Source: Porphyromonadaceae bacterium UBA7555
GTDB taxonomy: Bacteria > Bacteroidota > Bacteroidia > Bacteroidales > Muribaculaceae
DNA length: 54,051 bases
Direction: 5' to 3'
NCBI GenBank assembly: GCA_002478045.1
Contig: DLLT01000014.1
Coordinates: forward strand, 1 to 54,051
In this document: positions 1 to 9,229 of the stretch, one piece after another
Layout: each line of letters begins with the position of its first letter
Position numbering within the stretch: position 1 is the stretch's first letter
Position numbers and translations under genes: made by a program
The notes under the pieces: model-generated
What the model saw: only the letters and a program-made list of their open reading frames with translations
The model's database searches: none
What the model was told of the DNA's origin: nothing

Positions 1-154
1 TGATACTGGAATCTACCAATTTCTTCTGAGCTATATTTAAACCAATTGCACAGCATTAGGGTAAGCATAAAAAGGCCCCGGCGCTGGCAACGGCATTGCG
101 AAATGGCATGACATTGCAACAATATTATTGTCGGATATAGATGCGTCAGCAGAG
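1..154. other. Left edge, no gene seen
   Basis: Downstream flank of the minus-strand gene ending at 155. A minus-strand reading frame (417 to 37) crosses this stretch, but it overlaps that gene in another frame and has a low-complexity Ser/Pro tail, so I do not call it. No convincing hairpin terminator is visible before the window edge. Confidence 0.4.
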
Positions 155-805
155 CTACTGCTTGAAGGGGCGGCGGATGTGTATGCCGGGGCGGATGTGG
201 AGCGTGAAAGCCGCAAAACGCCCGTCATGTTCGTTGAGGTATCGGATATGATACCACTCGGGGGCAAAGAAATCGAGGACAAACACCGCCGACATATTGC
301 CTTGGGGATTTGCCGCGACAGTAGTCGAGTCGCCGAGGCCTTCAGCGCCGGCGCGTACGTCCGCTTCCACATACCTGTAATCACCGGCAGAAGTGCACGA
401 TGCCGCAGTATCGGCACCTTGATTCTTGAGGCGTGTATACATTCCCTCAGCGTGCGACGAAGCGGCGGTGATACGCTCCTTGAGTGTCACATCAAAGCCC
501 TTGACCGTAATGGCAAGTGCGACCACCGTGCCGGCACGAACACGTCCGAGCCCGTGACGAGTGAATACCACCATTCCGTCATCGCGTACCGTGACTTCCA
601 ACATCGGCTCGGCGTCTGCGGACTCGGTGTCCGGCTCGAAGGCGGCACGTGCAAAGCGCGTCTGCACCGGCTTGGTGCCGGAGGGGCGTGTGCTCAGGAT
701 AATAACGGCTGCCGCCACGACAGTGGCCACGACATAGAATTCCACCGTATGGAAAAACTCGACACGTGCCGCAATGGCTGCGATTATTTGGAGCGTGACA
801 GCCAT
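155..805 (-). CDS. Hypothetical membrane-anchored protein, last gene of the porU1 operon
   Basis: This 216-residue protein has one hydrophobic segment near residues 17-38 (FHTVEFYVVATVVAAAVIIL) followed by a soluble domain. That layout suggests an inner-membrane anchor with the domain on one side. The C-terminal part contains the phrases FFAPEWYHIRYLNEHDGRF and FTLHIRPG, which read like a conserved Bacteroidales family of unknown function. I do not recognise a catalytic motif. The ATG at 805 lies inside the helicase gene (22-base overlap), so it should be co-translated with it. Function unknown. Confidence in the reading frame is good, in the role very low. Confidence 0.65.
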   Translation of the reverse strand: MAVTLQIIAAIAARVEFFHTVEFYVVATVVAAAVIILSTRPSGTKPVQTRFARAAFEPDTESADAEPMLEVTVRDDGMVVFTRHGLGRVRAGTVVALAITVKGFDVTLKERITAASSHAEGMYTRLKNQGADTAASCTSAGDYRYVEADVRAGAEGLGDSTTVAANPQGNMSAVFVLDFFAPEWYHIRYLNEHDGRFAAFTLHIRPGIHIRRPFKQ

Positions 806-2973
806 GCGCGCACAAGTATTATTTGGCTCTTAGGGACACGCCGTATACACAATTGCCGCACCTCGTCGAGGGTGGCATCCTCGCCGGCAAGACGTATCGC
901 ATCGGCGATTTCGGCCACAGCGGGGCGATCCATAACGGTATAAATATCCACCTGACCGGCAGCGATGCCGTCGGCTATATGGCGCGTAACCGTGGACTGG
1001 GACAGATGTCGTTCGGCCGCCACCTGTTTGATGGTCATTCCTCGGTGGAGCATAGTCACTGAAACATCGGACGAGCGCTCGCGAGTGGTCGTCTTGGCGG
1101 CGCGTGTACGGCTCTTGACCGGTGCGGCCGAGGCCTCGAGCATAGCCCGACGTCGCTGCGCCAGTATTTTCGATGGGTCAAAGCCCTCTTCGGCCACGAC
1201 CTGCATCAATGCCTCCGTGGCGCGCAGAGCCACGCGAAGCTGTTCGTAGACATCCGCCAGGCGCCGGGTCATCACCTTATTGTCGCTACGTACCATCGCC
1301 GTGCCTTCAAACCACGGTCCGAAGATTTGGCTCAATGTATCGGCAAAATATCGTGCCGAGCGGCGTATACGTTCCTGCAACGCCGTATCGGCGATATGCG
1401 AAGCATCCGTGGCTGCCAGCAGCGCTATCCAGCGGTCGGCAACATCGATTACGCGCGTACGCAGGTCTTCGTGTGCCTTGAGGTGCATACGCGTAATGTC
1501 GCCGAACATCTTGCCGTACGTGTCGGACAATATGCGGCACAGACGTCCGTGCAGGGTGTCTATTTGCGCCATACGAAAGGTGTCGCACAGCAGTCGTACG
1601 CGATAGGCACTTTTCAATTGCGGAAGCATAGCTATGCTTTCGGCCACACGAGCGTCTTCGGCTGCAATGTAGGATGCCACCGTGGGATCGTCTATGACCG
1701 AGTAGGCACTGATGGGCGTTGCAAGCACCATACCCTCGAGCGACCGACAGCGACTCAACGCCACGTACACCTGTCCCGGAGCAAACGAGGCGTCGGCATC
1801 GATGATGGCTCGATCGAAAGTCAAACCTTGGCTCTTGTGTATGGTGATGGCCCACGCAAGCCGCAACGGCAACTGGCTGAAAGTCCCTTGTACCGAGCTT
1901 TCCAGCGTATTGGTCTCGGGATTGACCACGTAAGTGGTATTTTCCCACGCCATAGGTTCGACGGTAATGTATTCCGGTGACTCGGGAAAGCACACCTTGA
2001 CGGTGGTGGTATCGAGATAAGCCACACGTCCCACCTTGCCGTTGAAAAAACGTCCGGCGCCCGTCGGATCGTTTTTTATAAACATCACTTGTGCCCCGGC
2101 CTTGAGCGTAAGCATTGCATCGGTGGGATATGACGTCTCGGGGAATGTCCCCTTGGTCTGAGCTTTATAGGTATAAGCGCGCTCCGACAAGGCGTTCAAG
2201 CAAGCGCTATTGACGCTGTCGGCTATGCGGTTGTGCGTGGTCAGACGTATGTATCCGGCATCAGGCGGTGGCGTGAAACCCGGGTCGAGACGACCGTTGA
2301 GCACCCGCAAGTCCTCAGCCGTGGGATGCCCATCGCGTATGTCGTTGAGTATGCGTACAAATTCGCCGTCTTTTTGTCTGAACACATGCCGCAGGCTTAT
2401 GGTGACGTATCGTAAGCGTTGCAAGGCGTGGCTGCCGAAGAAGTACGGCGTATCGTAATGCGTAGCCAGCAGTTGCGACTCCTGCGGCGTCACTATGGGC
2501 GAAAGCTGTCGCAAGTCGCCTATCATCAGCAACTGCACTCCGCCGAAAGGCGCCTGTGTGCCGCGTATACGGCGCAAGACATCGTCCACGGCATCGAGCA
2601 AGTCGCTGCGCACCATCGAGATTTCGTCTATCACCAGAACATCGAGGGCGCGGATGATACGTAATTTTTCGCGCGAAAAATTAAAACGATGATCGCGTGT
2701 GCTCACCCCTGGGATATACGGCGACAAGGGCAATTGGAAGAAACTGTGTATGGTCACGCCGCCGGCATTAACGGCCGCCACGCCCGAAGGCGCCACCACC
2801 GCCAAGGTCTTGGCGCTTTGCGACATCAAATCGCGCAGAAAAGTGGTCTTTCCCGTACCGGCCTTGCCGGTAAGGAAGACGCTCACATCGGTATTTTCGA
2901 TGAAATCTCGGGCACGTTGCAGGTCTTCGGAGGCTTGCACGGATGATGGCCGATCGGTGTCGTTACCGCTCAT
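784..2973 (-). CDS. PIF1-like superfamily 1 DNA helicase with C-terminal helix-turn-helix
   Basis: The 729-residue protein has a Walker A motif GKAGTGKTTF near residues 36-45, a Walker B-type VIDEISM near 113-119, and the late motif TIHKSQGLTFDRAIID with VYVALSRCRS. These are standard in the PIF1/RecD-like helicase group that unwinds DNA with 5'-3' polarity using ATP. The C-terminal ninety residues contain a predicted helix-turn-helix (MTIKQVAAERHLSQSTVTRH, from about residue 644), an arrangement common in Bacteroidetes PIF1-like helicases. The start ATG (2971-2973) overlaps the stop of the cysteine desulfidase gene as ATGA, and its own end overlaps the membrane protein gene, so it sits inside a coupled operon. 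The likely role is genome maintenance; the link to its neighbours is probably only positional. Confidence 0.9.
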   Translation of the reverse strand: MSGNDTDRPSSVQASEDLQRARDFIENTDVSVFLTGKAGTGKTTFLRDLMSQSAKTLAVVAPSGVAAVNAGGVTIHSFFQLPLSPYIPGVSTRDHRFNFSREKLRIIRALDVLVIDEISMVRSDLLDAVDDVLRRIRGTQAPFGGVQLLMIGDLRQLSPIVTPQESQLLATHYDTPYFFGSHALQRLRYVTISLRHVFRQKDGEFVRILNDIRDGHPTAEDLRVLNGRLDPGFTPPPDAGYIRLTTHNRIADSVNSACLNALSERAYTYKAQTKGTFPETSYPTDAMLTLKAGAQVMFIKNDPTGAGRFFNGKVGRVAYLDTTTVKVCFPESPEYITVEPMAWENTTYVVNPETNTLESSVQGTFSQLPLRLAWAITIHKSQGLTFDRAIIDADASFAPGQVYVALSRCRSLEGMVLATPISAYSVIDDPTVASYIAAEDARVAESIAMLPQLKSAYRVRLLCDTFRMAQIDTLHGRLCRILSDTYGKMFGDITRMHLKAHEDLRTRVIDVADRWIALLAATDASHIADTALQERIRRSARYFADTLSQIFGPWFEGTAMVRSDNKVMTRRLADVYEQLRVALRATEALMQVVAEEGFDPSKILAQRRRAMLEASAAPVKSRTRAAKTTTRERSSDVSVTMLHRGMTIKQVAAERHLSQSTVTRHIADGIAAGQVDIYTVMDRPAVAEIADAIRLAGEDATLDEVRQLCIRRVPKSQIILVRAWLSRSK

Positions 2974-4313
2974 TTCGAGGTCATTATGCGAAGTATAGTA
3001 TCATCCGTCTCGTTCATGGCGTCTCGGCCTATGGTGGTGAGGTTGGCGATAGTCGTGTCTATGGAATCATCGATGATGCCTTCGAGTGGAGTGACGCAAT
3101 GACCTTCCATGGCTACGAGAGCACTGACCACTGCAGTGGAGACTCCGGAGGTGAGCTTGAGCGCACAGCTGGGTTTGGCACCGTCGCAAATCATTCCGGT
3201 AAGTGTCGCCACCATGTTCTTGATGGTAGCGACCACGTGGTCATAGTCGCCGCCCATAAGGTAGCATATTCCGGCGCTGGAGCCGGTGGCGGCCACCACG
3301 CATCCGCATAGTGCCGAAAGGCGTCCGAGGCTTTGCTTGATGTATATCGCCGTAAGATGGCTCAGCGTCAGCGCCCGAATGGTATGCTCTTCGTCGGCAT
3401 GGGTGTCATCGGCGTATATCACCACGGGGACGGTGGCCGCAATACCCTGATTGCCGCTGCCGCTATTGCTCATCACCGTCACCGATGCACCGCCCATACG
3501 CGCATCGCACGCCGCGGACGTATAGGCCAGGATATGTGTGAAGATGCTGTCACCCATAAGCCGGTGCTGACGCGGGCAGTGCATGGTGCGGCCTACACTG
3601 TGGCCGTAGTTGCCGTGCATGGCGCCTTCGGCCACTGCCTTATTGAGCCGACGAGCCTCGAGTATAAAGCGGATTTCGTCCAAAGGCGTTGTCATGGCAA
3701 AATCCCAAACCTTGCGCATGGTCAGTTGTATATCCGCGCCGCCGTCCGTCGTCTCGTAAGAGCTGCCGCCCTTTCGACATTCCACATTCGACATTCCACA
3801 TTCATCATCGGCACTGCCTTCCAGCAAAACGATGTGCGTGTGTGCGCCCTCGATGATTGCATGTCCGTATCGGCCGTCGTCAGTACGTATTGTTACATCA
3901 ATGTACAGCTTGTCGCAGGGGCCGGGTTGCAGCCCGATGTCGATGACCCCCGCGGCCTTTGTCAAAGTATCGGCGGCTTCCACTTCTTCAGGGCTGACCC
4001 CATCCAGGACTTCAAGACCGCGATCCGGATTGCCGCGCAATGCACCCAAGGCGATAGCTATGGGCAGTCCCGTGCGTGCCGTGCCGGGGATGCCGACACC
4101 CATAGCATTCTTAATCATATTGCCGCTCAATCGGCAGATTATGGAGGCAAAGTCGGAGGGACGACGCTGCAAACCCATACCGGCCTGACGCGCTGCATAG
4201 GCGCACGCCAAAGCCACGGCCACCGGCTCGGTGCATCCGGTGGCGGGCACGATTTCGCGCTGCATCAAAGCGATGATGCCGGCTCGCTCGGCCTCGGGAA
4301 GCATAGTGTTCAT
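2970..4313 (-). CDS. cyuA: L-cysteine desulfidase / serine dehydratase-alpha-like protein (UPF0597, CyuA/YhaM family)
   Basis: The 447-residue protein resembles the UPF0597 family (E. coli YhaM/CyuA, about 436 residues), which uses an iron-sulfur cluster to break L-cysteine into pyruvate, ammonia and sulfide. Supporting motifs are the N-terminal PATGCTEPVAVALA (Cys27), the core SNSGSGNQGIAATVP, and the cluster-type cysteines in SALCGCVVAATGSSAG (Cys336/338) and MICDGAKPSC (Cys376/383). The gene overlaps porU1 upstream and the helicase downstream by ATGA, so it is the middle of a coupled operon. An extra segment at residues about 168-195 is encoded by a heptanucleotide-like repeat (3775-3802) and has no counterpart that I recall in the family. 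Cytoplasmic enzyme. The cysteine substrate is inferred from the family; activity on serine is an alternative. Confidence 0.85.
   Translation of the reverse strand: MNTMLPEAERAGIIALMQREIVPATGCTEPVAVALACAYAARQAGMGLQRRPSDFASIICRLSGNMIKNAMGVGIPGTARTGLPIAIALGALRGNPDRGLEVLDGVSPEEVEAADTLTKAAGVIDIGLQPGPCDKLYIDVTIRTDDGRYGHAIIEGAHTHIVLLEGSADDECGMSNVECRKGGSSYETTDGGADIQLTMRKVWDFAMTTPLDEIRFILEARRLNKAVAEGAMHGNYGHSVGRTMHCPRQHRLMGDSIFTHILAYTSAACDARMGGASVTVMSNSGSGNQGIAATVPVVIYADDTHADEEHTIRALTLSHLTAIYIKQSLGRLSALCGCVVAATGSSAGICYLMGGDYDHVVATIKNMVATLTGMICDGAKPSCALKLTSGVSTAVVSALVAMEGHCVTPLEGIIDDSIDTTIANLTTIGRDAMNETDDTILRIMTSK
3774..3809. repeat. Heptanucleotide-type tandem repeat inside the cyuA-like gene
   Basis: Two perfect adjacent copies of the 14-mer CGACATTCCACATT lie at 3775-3788 and 3789-3802. 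Each can be read as two variant heptamers of the type TTCSACA, followed by a degenerate fifth (TTCATCA). The array lies within the coding frame of the desulfidase. Because 7 and 14 are not multiples of 3, gain or loss of one unit would shift the frame; the present copy number keeps it open. Confidence 0.8.
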
Positions 4314-7300
4314 TTCTTACGCAAAACGGTGAATGTAATCGTATTAGTGCTGCCGTAGGATGCACTGTCGCTATCTCCGGCAAGTATGCGCGCCGTGTAT
4401 TGACCGTCGCCGAGGTATGCACCGTCCTTATCCTTGAGATCCCAGGTGCAGGGCAGCGAGACAGTCTTGTTGTAGACTGTATTGCCCGCGGCGTCACAGA
4501 TTATGAGGCGGTACGGACCGACGATGGAAGTATTCTCGGAAGTCGCGTTAAAGGTGCAGTCGTGACGTACTATGCCTGTAGTGACGTCCATAACGATATT
4601 CATAGACACCTGCGAAGACATCACGGTAAAGGCCAGGTCCATAGATGTACGTGCGCCGGTATTGTCGGCCACATCAAGGGTCAAGACATGTCGTCCGTCG
4701 GCAACATCATTCATGGGATAGGTCAGCTCGAAGACTTCGGGGTCGTCCGTGGGCTTGATATTGTACAATACATCGTGGTAGCTCTTGTTGTGGTCCATAG
4801 TCAGACGTGTAGCGGCGCCCAGGTCGGAAGATACGCTGAAGCCGGAGGCGGCGCGTACGGTGGCGTGGAGGACGAAATCCTTACCCACAACTATATCTTG
4901 CGTGGAGGTATTGTCATTGAGATACATCTGCTCGATTTGGGGCGCGTTTGCATAGTCGGGCTGCACTTCGGCTGCATCATCGTCGATATATGCTTCGTCA
5001 TATACGGCAGCCACGCCGGTCGAAGGCTGTTGGCTGTCGGTGAGCGTTAGCACTATGCGGTTGTATTCGCCGGCAGTCATAGGCTGCGGCACGGTGACAC
5101 CCACGGTGGCACGTCCATTAGTACAAGTGCCCACCGTCTCGGCCAGGACGTCTTGCTCGATGGTTACGTCCTTGGGGGTGACGCGGTCTTGCGAATTCTG
5201 GACCAAGGTGGAGACGGCGCGCGGCGACTGATATACGGTGACATCGGCCGTACCGGCAAACCCAGTACCCTCGACAATTCCGCCTTCAACGGTGAATTTT
5301 TGTCCGGGAATAATTTCGCAATCATCATTGCGAGTGCGGTTGGAGACACCGGGCTCGTAACTGCTTACATCGACATCATTGAACCGCTCGATTTTGGGCA
5401 TTTTCTCCGTAGCCTTAGGGAAAGGCAGACGCACTGCAGGGTCGCCTAAAAGGTTGTAACAGCATGTGTTGATGGTTATGTAATCATCATCATTGTAACT
5501 CTTCTTAGTCTTATTGGATGCCGTACGATAGATATCGCCGATAGTGGTGCCGAAGCGTGCATTGCCGTAAGCATCGGCAACATTCAAGGCCAGAAATTGG
5601 TTCATCTGCATATATACGGCACGACATGCGCCGATGACGCCTATGCAGCCACCATCTTTCTTGAAGAACATAGCCTCGGCAATGCCGCTGTCACGATGGT
5701 CGAAGGCATACGAATCGCAAGTGGACAGGTGTGCAAACGGCGGATACTTGATATTCAGCGAAGTGGCAAAGGAACGCGTCCAAAGTTTTTCGCCGGTGAA
5801 GCCGTCGGGTGTGCCGTGACCTACATAGCAGAACAGGCCTACGCCTTTGGTGAGTGCATCGGACAGCACCGTGCGTGCGGTCTTGGCGTCCTTGCCCGTC
5901 CAGGGGTATATGTCGTTGTGTATACGAATGCCCGTAACCGCCGGGTAGCCGGTCTGGATGCGCTTTATAATACTCTCGGTTTGGTTTAGGTGGGTGTATC
6001 CGTCGCCATCGTCGGAGATGAATACGCCGCGCGTAAAGTTGATAAACGGAATCTTGCCGTTTATATAATTGATAATCTTGGTATTGGCATCACGAGCCAT
6101 CTGAAGGTTATCTGCCGGGATGCGGCCCACGGCCACTTCGGCCTCAAAGGAATGTAACTTCTCGGTTTTGGCATTGTCCGCCATTACGCCAAGCACGCCA
6201 TCTCCCACGTATGCCTGCGACAAGCTGCCGGCAAACAAAGTGGAGGCATTTTCGTAGGCCAACAGGACCTCGTTGTTTGTTTTTTCGACAATCTGACGGT
6301 TGTCCCAAATGCCTCGACCATAGAGAAGCAAGTATTTCATACGCTCGCTGTCACGGTCATAGAACATCTTGAGTACTCGGCGATAAGCTGCAATGTCAGG
6401 CGTACCGGAGGTGTATTCATTGAAGACCTGCTGCTGTGTATACACATTGACCCAAAGGCCTTCGGCACGATGTGCTTCGGCCAGTTCCTGAGCGGCCTCG
6501 TATAGTTCGTCGGTGGTAATTATGAGCATATCGGGAACTGCATCGCCATGTATGTTCTGATTGGCAACCTCACCCACATATTCGGGGACGGATACGGCGT
6601 CCGTATTGGGATTGACCACCAGCAGTCGAGCGTGCCATGGGTAGGTCATGTTATTGATGGTACGGTCAAAGCATCCGGTGAGCGTGTGTGTCTCGCTGTT
6701 GTACTTTGTTGTGTATGACTTGAGACGCGGAGTGGCGTAGGTTACATCATATATCAGCGTATTTTCATCACAGTTGTTGACTACGAAATTTTGCCATTGT
6801 TCGCGGAATACAAAGCAGAGCACTGTGGCCTCACCGTCACGCTTGAAAGCGGTCTGGGGATAGCTGAAAGTGAGATAATCGTCCGCGAGGTAATTGACCT
6901 GGTGCCGAATGCGTTCCTCGGCGCCGAATTTGAAGGTTAGTACCGTATCGGGCAGCGACTTGTCGGCAGCCGTACTCGAAAAACTTTCCTTATAGGTGGA
7001 CAGATAGAAATTACGGTCGCTGGCCGTTGTCAAGCTGGGGACTGCGTAAGCATCGCGTGAGACGCTGACAAGCTTGCTTGAATCGCATGTGGCATCGGCC
7101 ACACCGCTGAGGCCAAAGCTGGCGGCGTAACGAGCGTTGACGGTGAATACGGGGTCTATGCAATCGGCGGCAAATTTGGTCACCGGGACACTGAAGGTAT
7201 GATACTCGTCGGCAGCGTAAGGCTTGCCCACAAAAAAGCCGCCGGCCTTTACGGGATTTTCAACGTCTTCGGTAAATCCGTAGACGGCCGAAACGGCCGT

Positions 7301-7789
7301 GGCCTGTTTGCCGGAGCTTTCGCGCAATTCTACCTTATCTTCGCCCGTTTCGAGCTTCACATCGGACACAAAATAATATCCGTAGTCGCTGTAAATATTT
7401 TGTTCGAGATGGATTTCGCGGTAGCTCTCCGGAAGCCAGCGCATAGCGCCGATGCCGTAGAAGCGCACAGCCTTGTCCGTATGAAAGCATACTGTCGGGG
7501 TCAAATCATCCGGGTCGGTGTCGTAAAACGACCCATGTGTCAGCATCGTGCCACCGAAGCCGTAAACATTAACCGCCTCGGGATTGTTAAATCCCCATTG
7601 GCGCAATTTTTCATAGGTGATTTCGTAAAGGCCCTCGTGGTCTACACGTATTTTGACCCATTTGCCGGTAGACAGAGCCGACGTGGCCGTAAAATGCGCA
7701 TACGTAAAGGCCGCCGCCGAAGGTGCCGTGACTGTAAGTGTGCTCACGCATAGGGCGGCGCCCAGTATCTGGAGTAGTTGTCTTTTCAT
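4310..7789 (-). CDS. porU: PorU-like C25 peptidase, type IX secretion sortase (paralogue 1)
   Basis: This 1159-residue exported protein has the length of Porphyromonas PorU, the cell-surface transpeptidase that removes T9SS C-terminal signals and attaches cargo to the outer membrane. A signal peptide covers about residues 1-28. The N-terminal module contains TGKWVKIRVDHEGLYEITYE, typical of PorU. The C25 catalytic pair is visible as His658 in CYVGHGTPDGF and Cys691 in FAHLSTCDSY, almost the same positions as reported for P. gingivalis PorU (His657/Cys690). A beta-sandwich C-terminus follows and ends in a gliding-type YTARILAGD stretch. The next gene (cyuA-like) overlaps by ATGA. A second full-length paralogue lies at 9261-12728, so which one is the housekeeping sortase is unclear. 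A non-sortase C25 protease role is possible. Confidence 0.85.
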   Translation of the reverse strand: MKRQLLQILGAALCVSTLTVTAPSAAAFTYAHFTATSALSTGKWVKIRVDHEGLYEITYEKLRQWGFNNPEAVNVYGFGGTMLTHGSFYDTDPDDLTPTVCFHTDKAVRFYGIGAMRWLPESYREIHLEQNIYSDYGYYFVSDVKLETGEDKVELRESSGKQATAVSAVYGFTEDVENPVKAGGFFVGKPYAADEYHTFSVPVTKFAADCIDPVFTVNARYAASFGLSGVADATCDSSKLVSVSRDAYAVPSLTTASDRNFYLSTYKESFSSTAADKSLPDTVLTFKFGAEERIRHQVNYLADDYLTFSYPQTAFKRDGEATVLCFVFREQWQNFVVNNCDENTLIYDVTYATPRLKSYTTKYNSETHTLTGCFDRTINNMTYPWHARLLVVNPNTDAVSVPEYVGEVANQNIHGDAVPDMLIITTDELYEAAQELAEAHRAEGLWVNVYTQQQVFNEYTSGTPDIAAYRRVLKMFYDRDSERMKYLLLYGRGIWDNRQIVEKTNNEVLLAYENASTLFAGSLSQAYVGDGVLGVMADNAKTEKLHSFEAEVAVGRIPADNLQMARDANTKIINYINGKIPFINFTRGVFISDDGDGYTHLNQTESIIKRIQTGYPAVTGIRIHNDIYPWTGKDAKTARTVLSDALTKGVGLFCYVGHGTPDGFTGEKLWTRSFATSLNIKYPPFAHLSTCDSYAFDHRDSGIAEAMFFKKDGGCIGVIGACRAVYMQMNQFLALNVADAYGNARFGTTIGDIYRTASNKTKKSYNDDDYITINTCCYNLLGDPAVRLPFPKATEKMPKIERFNDVDVSSYEPGVSNRTRNDDCEIIPGQKFTVEGGIVEGTGFAGTADVTVYQSPRAVSTLVQNSQDRVTPKDVTIEQDVLAETVGTCTNGRATVGVTVPQPMTAGEYNRIVLTLTDSQQPSTGVAAVYDEAYIDDDAAEVQPDYANAPQIEQMYLNDNTSTQDIVVGKDFVLHATVRAASGFSVSSDLGAATRLTMDHNKSYHDVLYNIKPTDDPEVFELTYPMNDVADGRHVLTLDVADNTGARTSMDLAFTVMSSQVSMNIVMDVTTGIVRHDCTFNATSENTSIVGPYRLIICDAAGNTVYNKTVSLPCTWDLKDKDGAYLGDGQYTARILAGDSDSASYGSTNTITFTVLRKK

Positions 7790-7834
7790 ATTCGGATTTA
7801 GACTGTATTTCTCTGATTATATGATGTTCCTATT

Positions 7835-7847
7835 TTTTACTATATAT
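7835..7847. repeat. Copy of the ATATATAGTAAAA element upstream of porU1
   Basis: On the minus strand ATATATAGTAAAA lies 46 bases upstream of the porU1 start. The same 13-mer occurs twice in the tandem 16-mer upstream of rex, at a similar distance from the start. It may be a promoter or operator part; in AT-rich DNA chance is also possible. Confidence 0.35.
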
Positions 7848-7944
7848 GTATCTTTGATATTATTCCGTATCTACTATACTTAGATATGTGTCTTGCTGTA
7901 TCTTCGGTCGCATGTCTCGGCTTGGATGTCGGCGCTCGTCCCGC

Positions 7945-8472
7945 TTATCGGACCTTGAGCCGCAGCACTCGCATCTCTCCGAGGGTGATGTCCAACGTCA
8001 ACGGACGTTTCAACGCTACGGGCGGTACACCGGCCAATGGCAGCATCAGCATATCTCCCGTCTTGATGGTATGATGCTCGGTAACGTCGCTCAACAGGCG
8101 ATCAAACTCACCGAACAACTGCGCAATATCCACAGTATAAGACGTTTCTCCTATACGCACCTCTGTTTTGTCGGCTATATCGCCTATGGATACGTGGTCG
8201 CCGACGAGTATGGCTCCGTCGCGCGTCCATTCATAGAAACTTCCGGCAACGGCCGGGCGCGGATGCACCACCACGGACAGACAGTCGTAATAACGGCGGG
8301 CAAAACGCTCGGCCACACCCTTGCCCAAGCGCGAAACGATGACGGCAATGTATACCTCTCCGAACCATGGCGCCCCTTGTTCGGGTTCGAACCACGGCTG
8401 CGAACGTGTCACCACTGCCGAGTCGGCGGCGGCGTGCATGCGTCCTTCGTTGTCTAAGGCCAGTATTTTCAT
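7945..8472 (-). CDS. Degenerate fumarylacetoacetate-hydrolase-like protein
   Basis: The 175-residue protein has recognisable pieces of the FAH fold in the right order: a central SRLGKGVAERFARRYYD, where Bacteroidetes family members carry a closely similar segment, and a late IKTGDMLMLPLAGVPPV, where the family has KTGD...GTPxGV. It is shorter than typical members (about 200 residues). The metal-ligand acidic residues expected just before the LGK segment and in the following GxDxxxR stretch are not kept (here SVVVHPRP). The sequence therefore suggests a non-catalytic or repurposed relative. It follows rex by 50 bases on the same strand and precedes porU1 by 155 bases. Family assignment is moderate; loss of catalysis is inference. 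Confidence 0.6.
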   Translation of the reverse strand: MKILALDNEGRMHAAADSAVVTRSQPWFEPEQGAPWFGEVYIAVIVSRLGKGVAERFARRYYDCLSVVVHPRPAVAGSFYEWTRDGAILVGDHVSIGDIADKTEVRIGETSYTVDIAQLFGEFDRLLSDVTEHHTIKTGDMLMLPLAGVPPVALKRPLTLDITLGEMRVLRLKVR

Positions 8473-8522
8473 ATCGCTCGTAGTTGCCGTGGCTATCTAT
8501 CGTTATATCGTGCCTTTATGCG

Positions 8523-9173
8523 TCATTGCTGTAGATCCTGCAATCGGTTGTACATCACCGCAAGATGCGAATACATAGACGTATTCTGCACCACTGCGCC
8601 GCCATGTACGCGTATACGGCAGGGCGTGAAATTCCAAATGCCGCGGATACCGGCGTCTATGGCTGCATCGGCGGCTGCTTGGGCGACACTTACCGGGACG
8701 GTAAGTGCGGCTATGGCTATATCCCGCCCTTGACATATCTCGGCCAGACGATTGGCGTGATATATAGGTATGCCGCTGATTTCGCCGCCGACTATGGCCG
8801 GGTCCGTATCGAAAGCGGCCACGATGTTCAACCCGTAACGGTGGAGGCCGCTGTCACGCATGAGTGCCGAGCCCAGCGAGCCGGCGCCGATGATGACCGC
8901 ATCATGGTTGAGACCGAAGCCGAGAAACTGGCGCAACTCGTTTTCGAGTGCTTGCACTTCGTATCCGATACGAGTCTTGCCTTTGATGTTAAGAAACGAG
9001 AGGTCTTTGGCTATCTGTGACGAATCCACGCCTACATCTGCGGCGATGCGGGTCGAGGATACGTGAGTCTGACCCTGAGTGCGCAATGTCGTCAGGTATG
9101 CCAGATACCATGGCAGGCGACGAAGGGTCGGCTCGGGAAGTGGCGTTGTTGCAGGACGGTTGGTTTCGTGCAT
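8523..9173 (-). CDS. rex: Redox-sensing transcriptional repressor Rex
   Basis: The 216-residue protein matches Rex. It has an N-terminal winged helix (about residues 15-75, with VSSTRIAADVGVDSSQIAKD and the KDLSFL helix), then a Rossmann NAD(H)-binding domain with GAGSLGSAL near residues 96-104. The ending is NFTPCRIRVHGGAVVQNTSM, close to the Rex consensus for the NADH pocket. Rex senses the NADH/NAD+ ratio and represses fermentative and anaerobic genes in the cytoplasm when NADH is low. The gene lies 87 bases downstream of porU2, and a tandem 16-bp repeat fills part of that gap. I did not find a clear palindromic Rex operator (TTGTGAA-N4-TTCACAA type) near it. Confidence 0.93.
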   Translation of the reverse strand: MHETNRPATTPLPEPTLRRLPWYLAYLTTLRTQGQTHVSSTRIAADVGVDSSQIAKDLSFLNIKGKTRIGYEVQALENELRQFLGFGLNHDAVIIGAGSLGSALMRDSGLHRYGLNIVAAFDTDPAIVGGEISGIPIYHANRLAEICQGRDIAIAALTVPVSVAQAAADAAIDAGIRGIWNFTPCRIRVHGGAVVQNTSMYSHLAVMYNRLQDLQQ

Positions 9174-9229
9174 TGTTGGTGTCGTGTTGGTTCTAATGCT
9201 GTTGCCGTGCGTATATTTACTTGATTTTC

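Noticed and set aside
37..417. 126-residue minus-strand frame at the left edge
   Set aside because: Most of it lies over the better-supported gene 155-805 in another frame; its tail is low-complexity.
8371..8400. tRNA T-arm-like GGGTTCGAACC
   Set aside because: It lies inside the FAH-like gene in a coding frame, and no acceptor or anticodon arm can be built around it.
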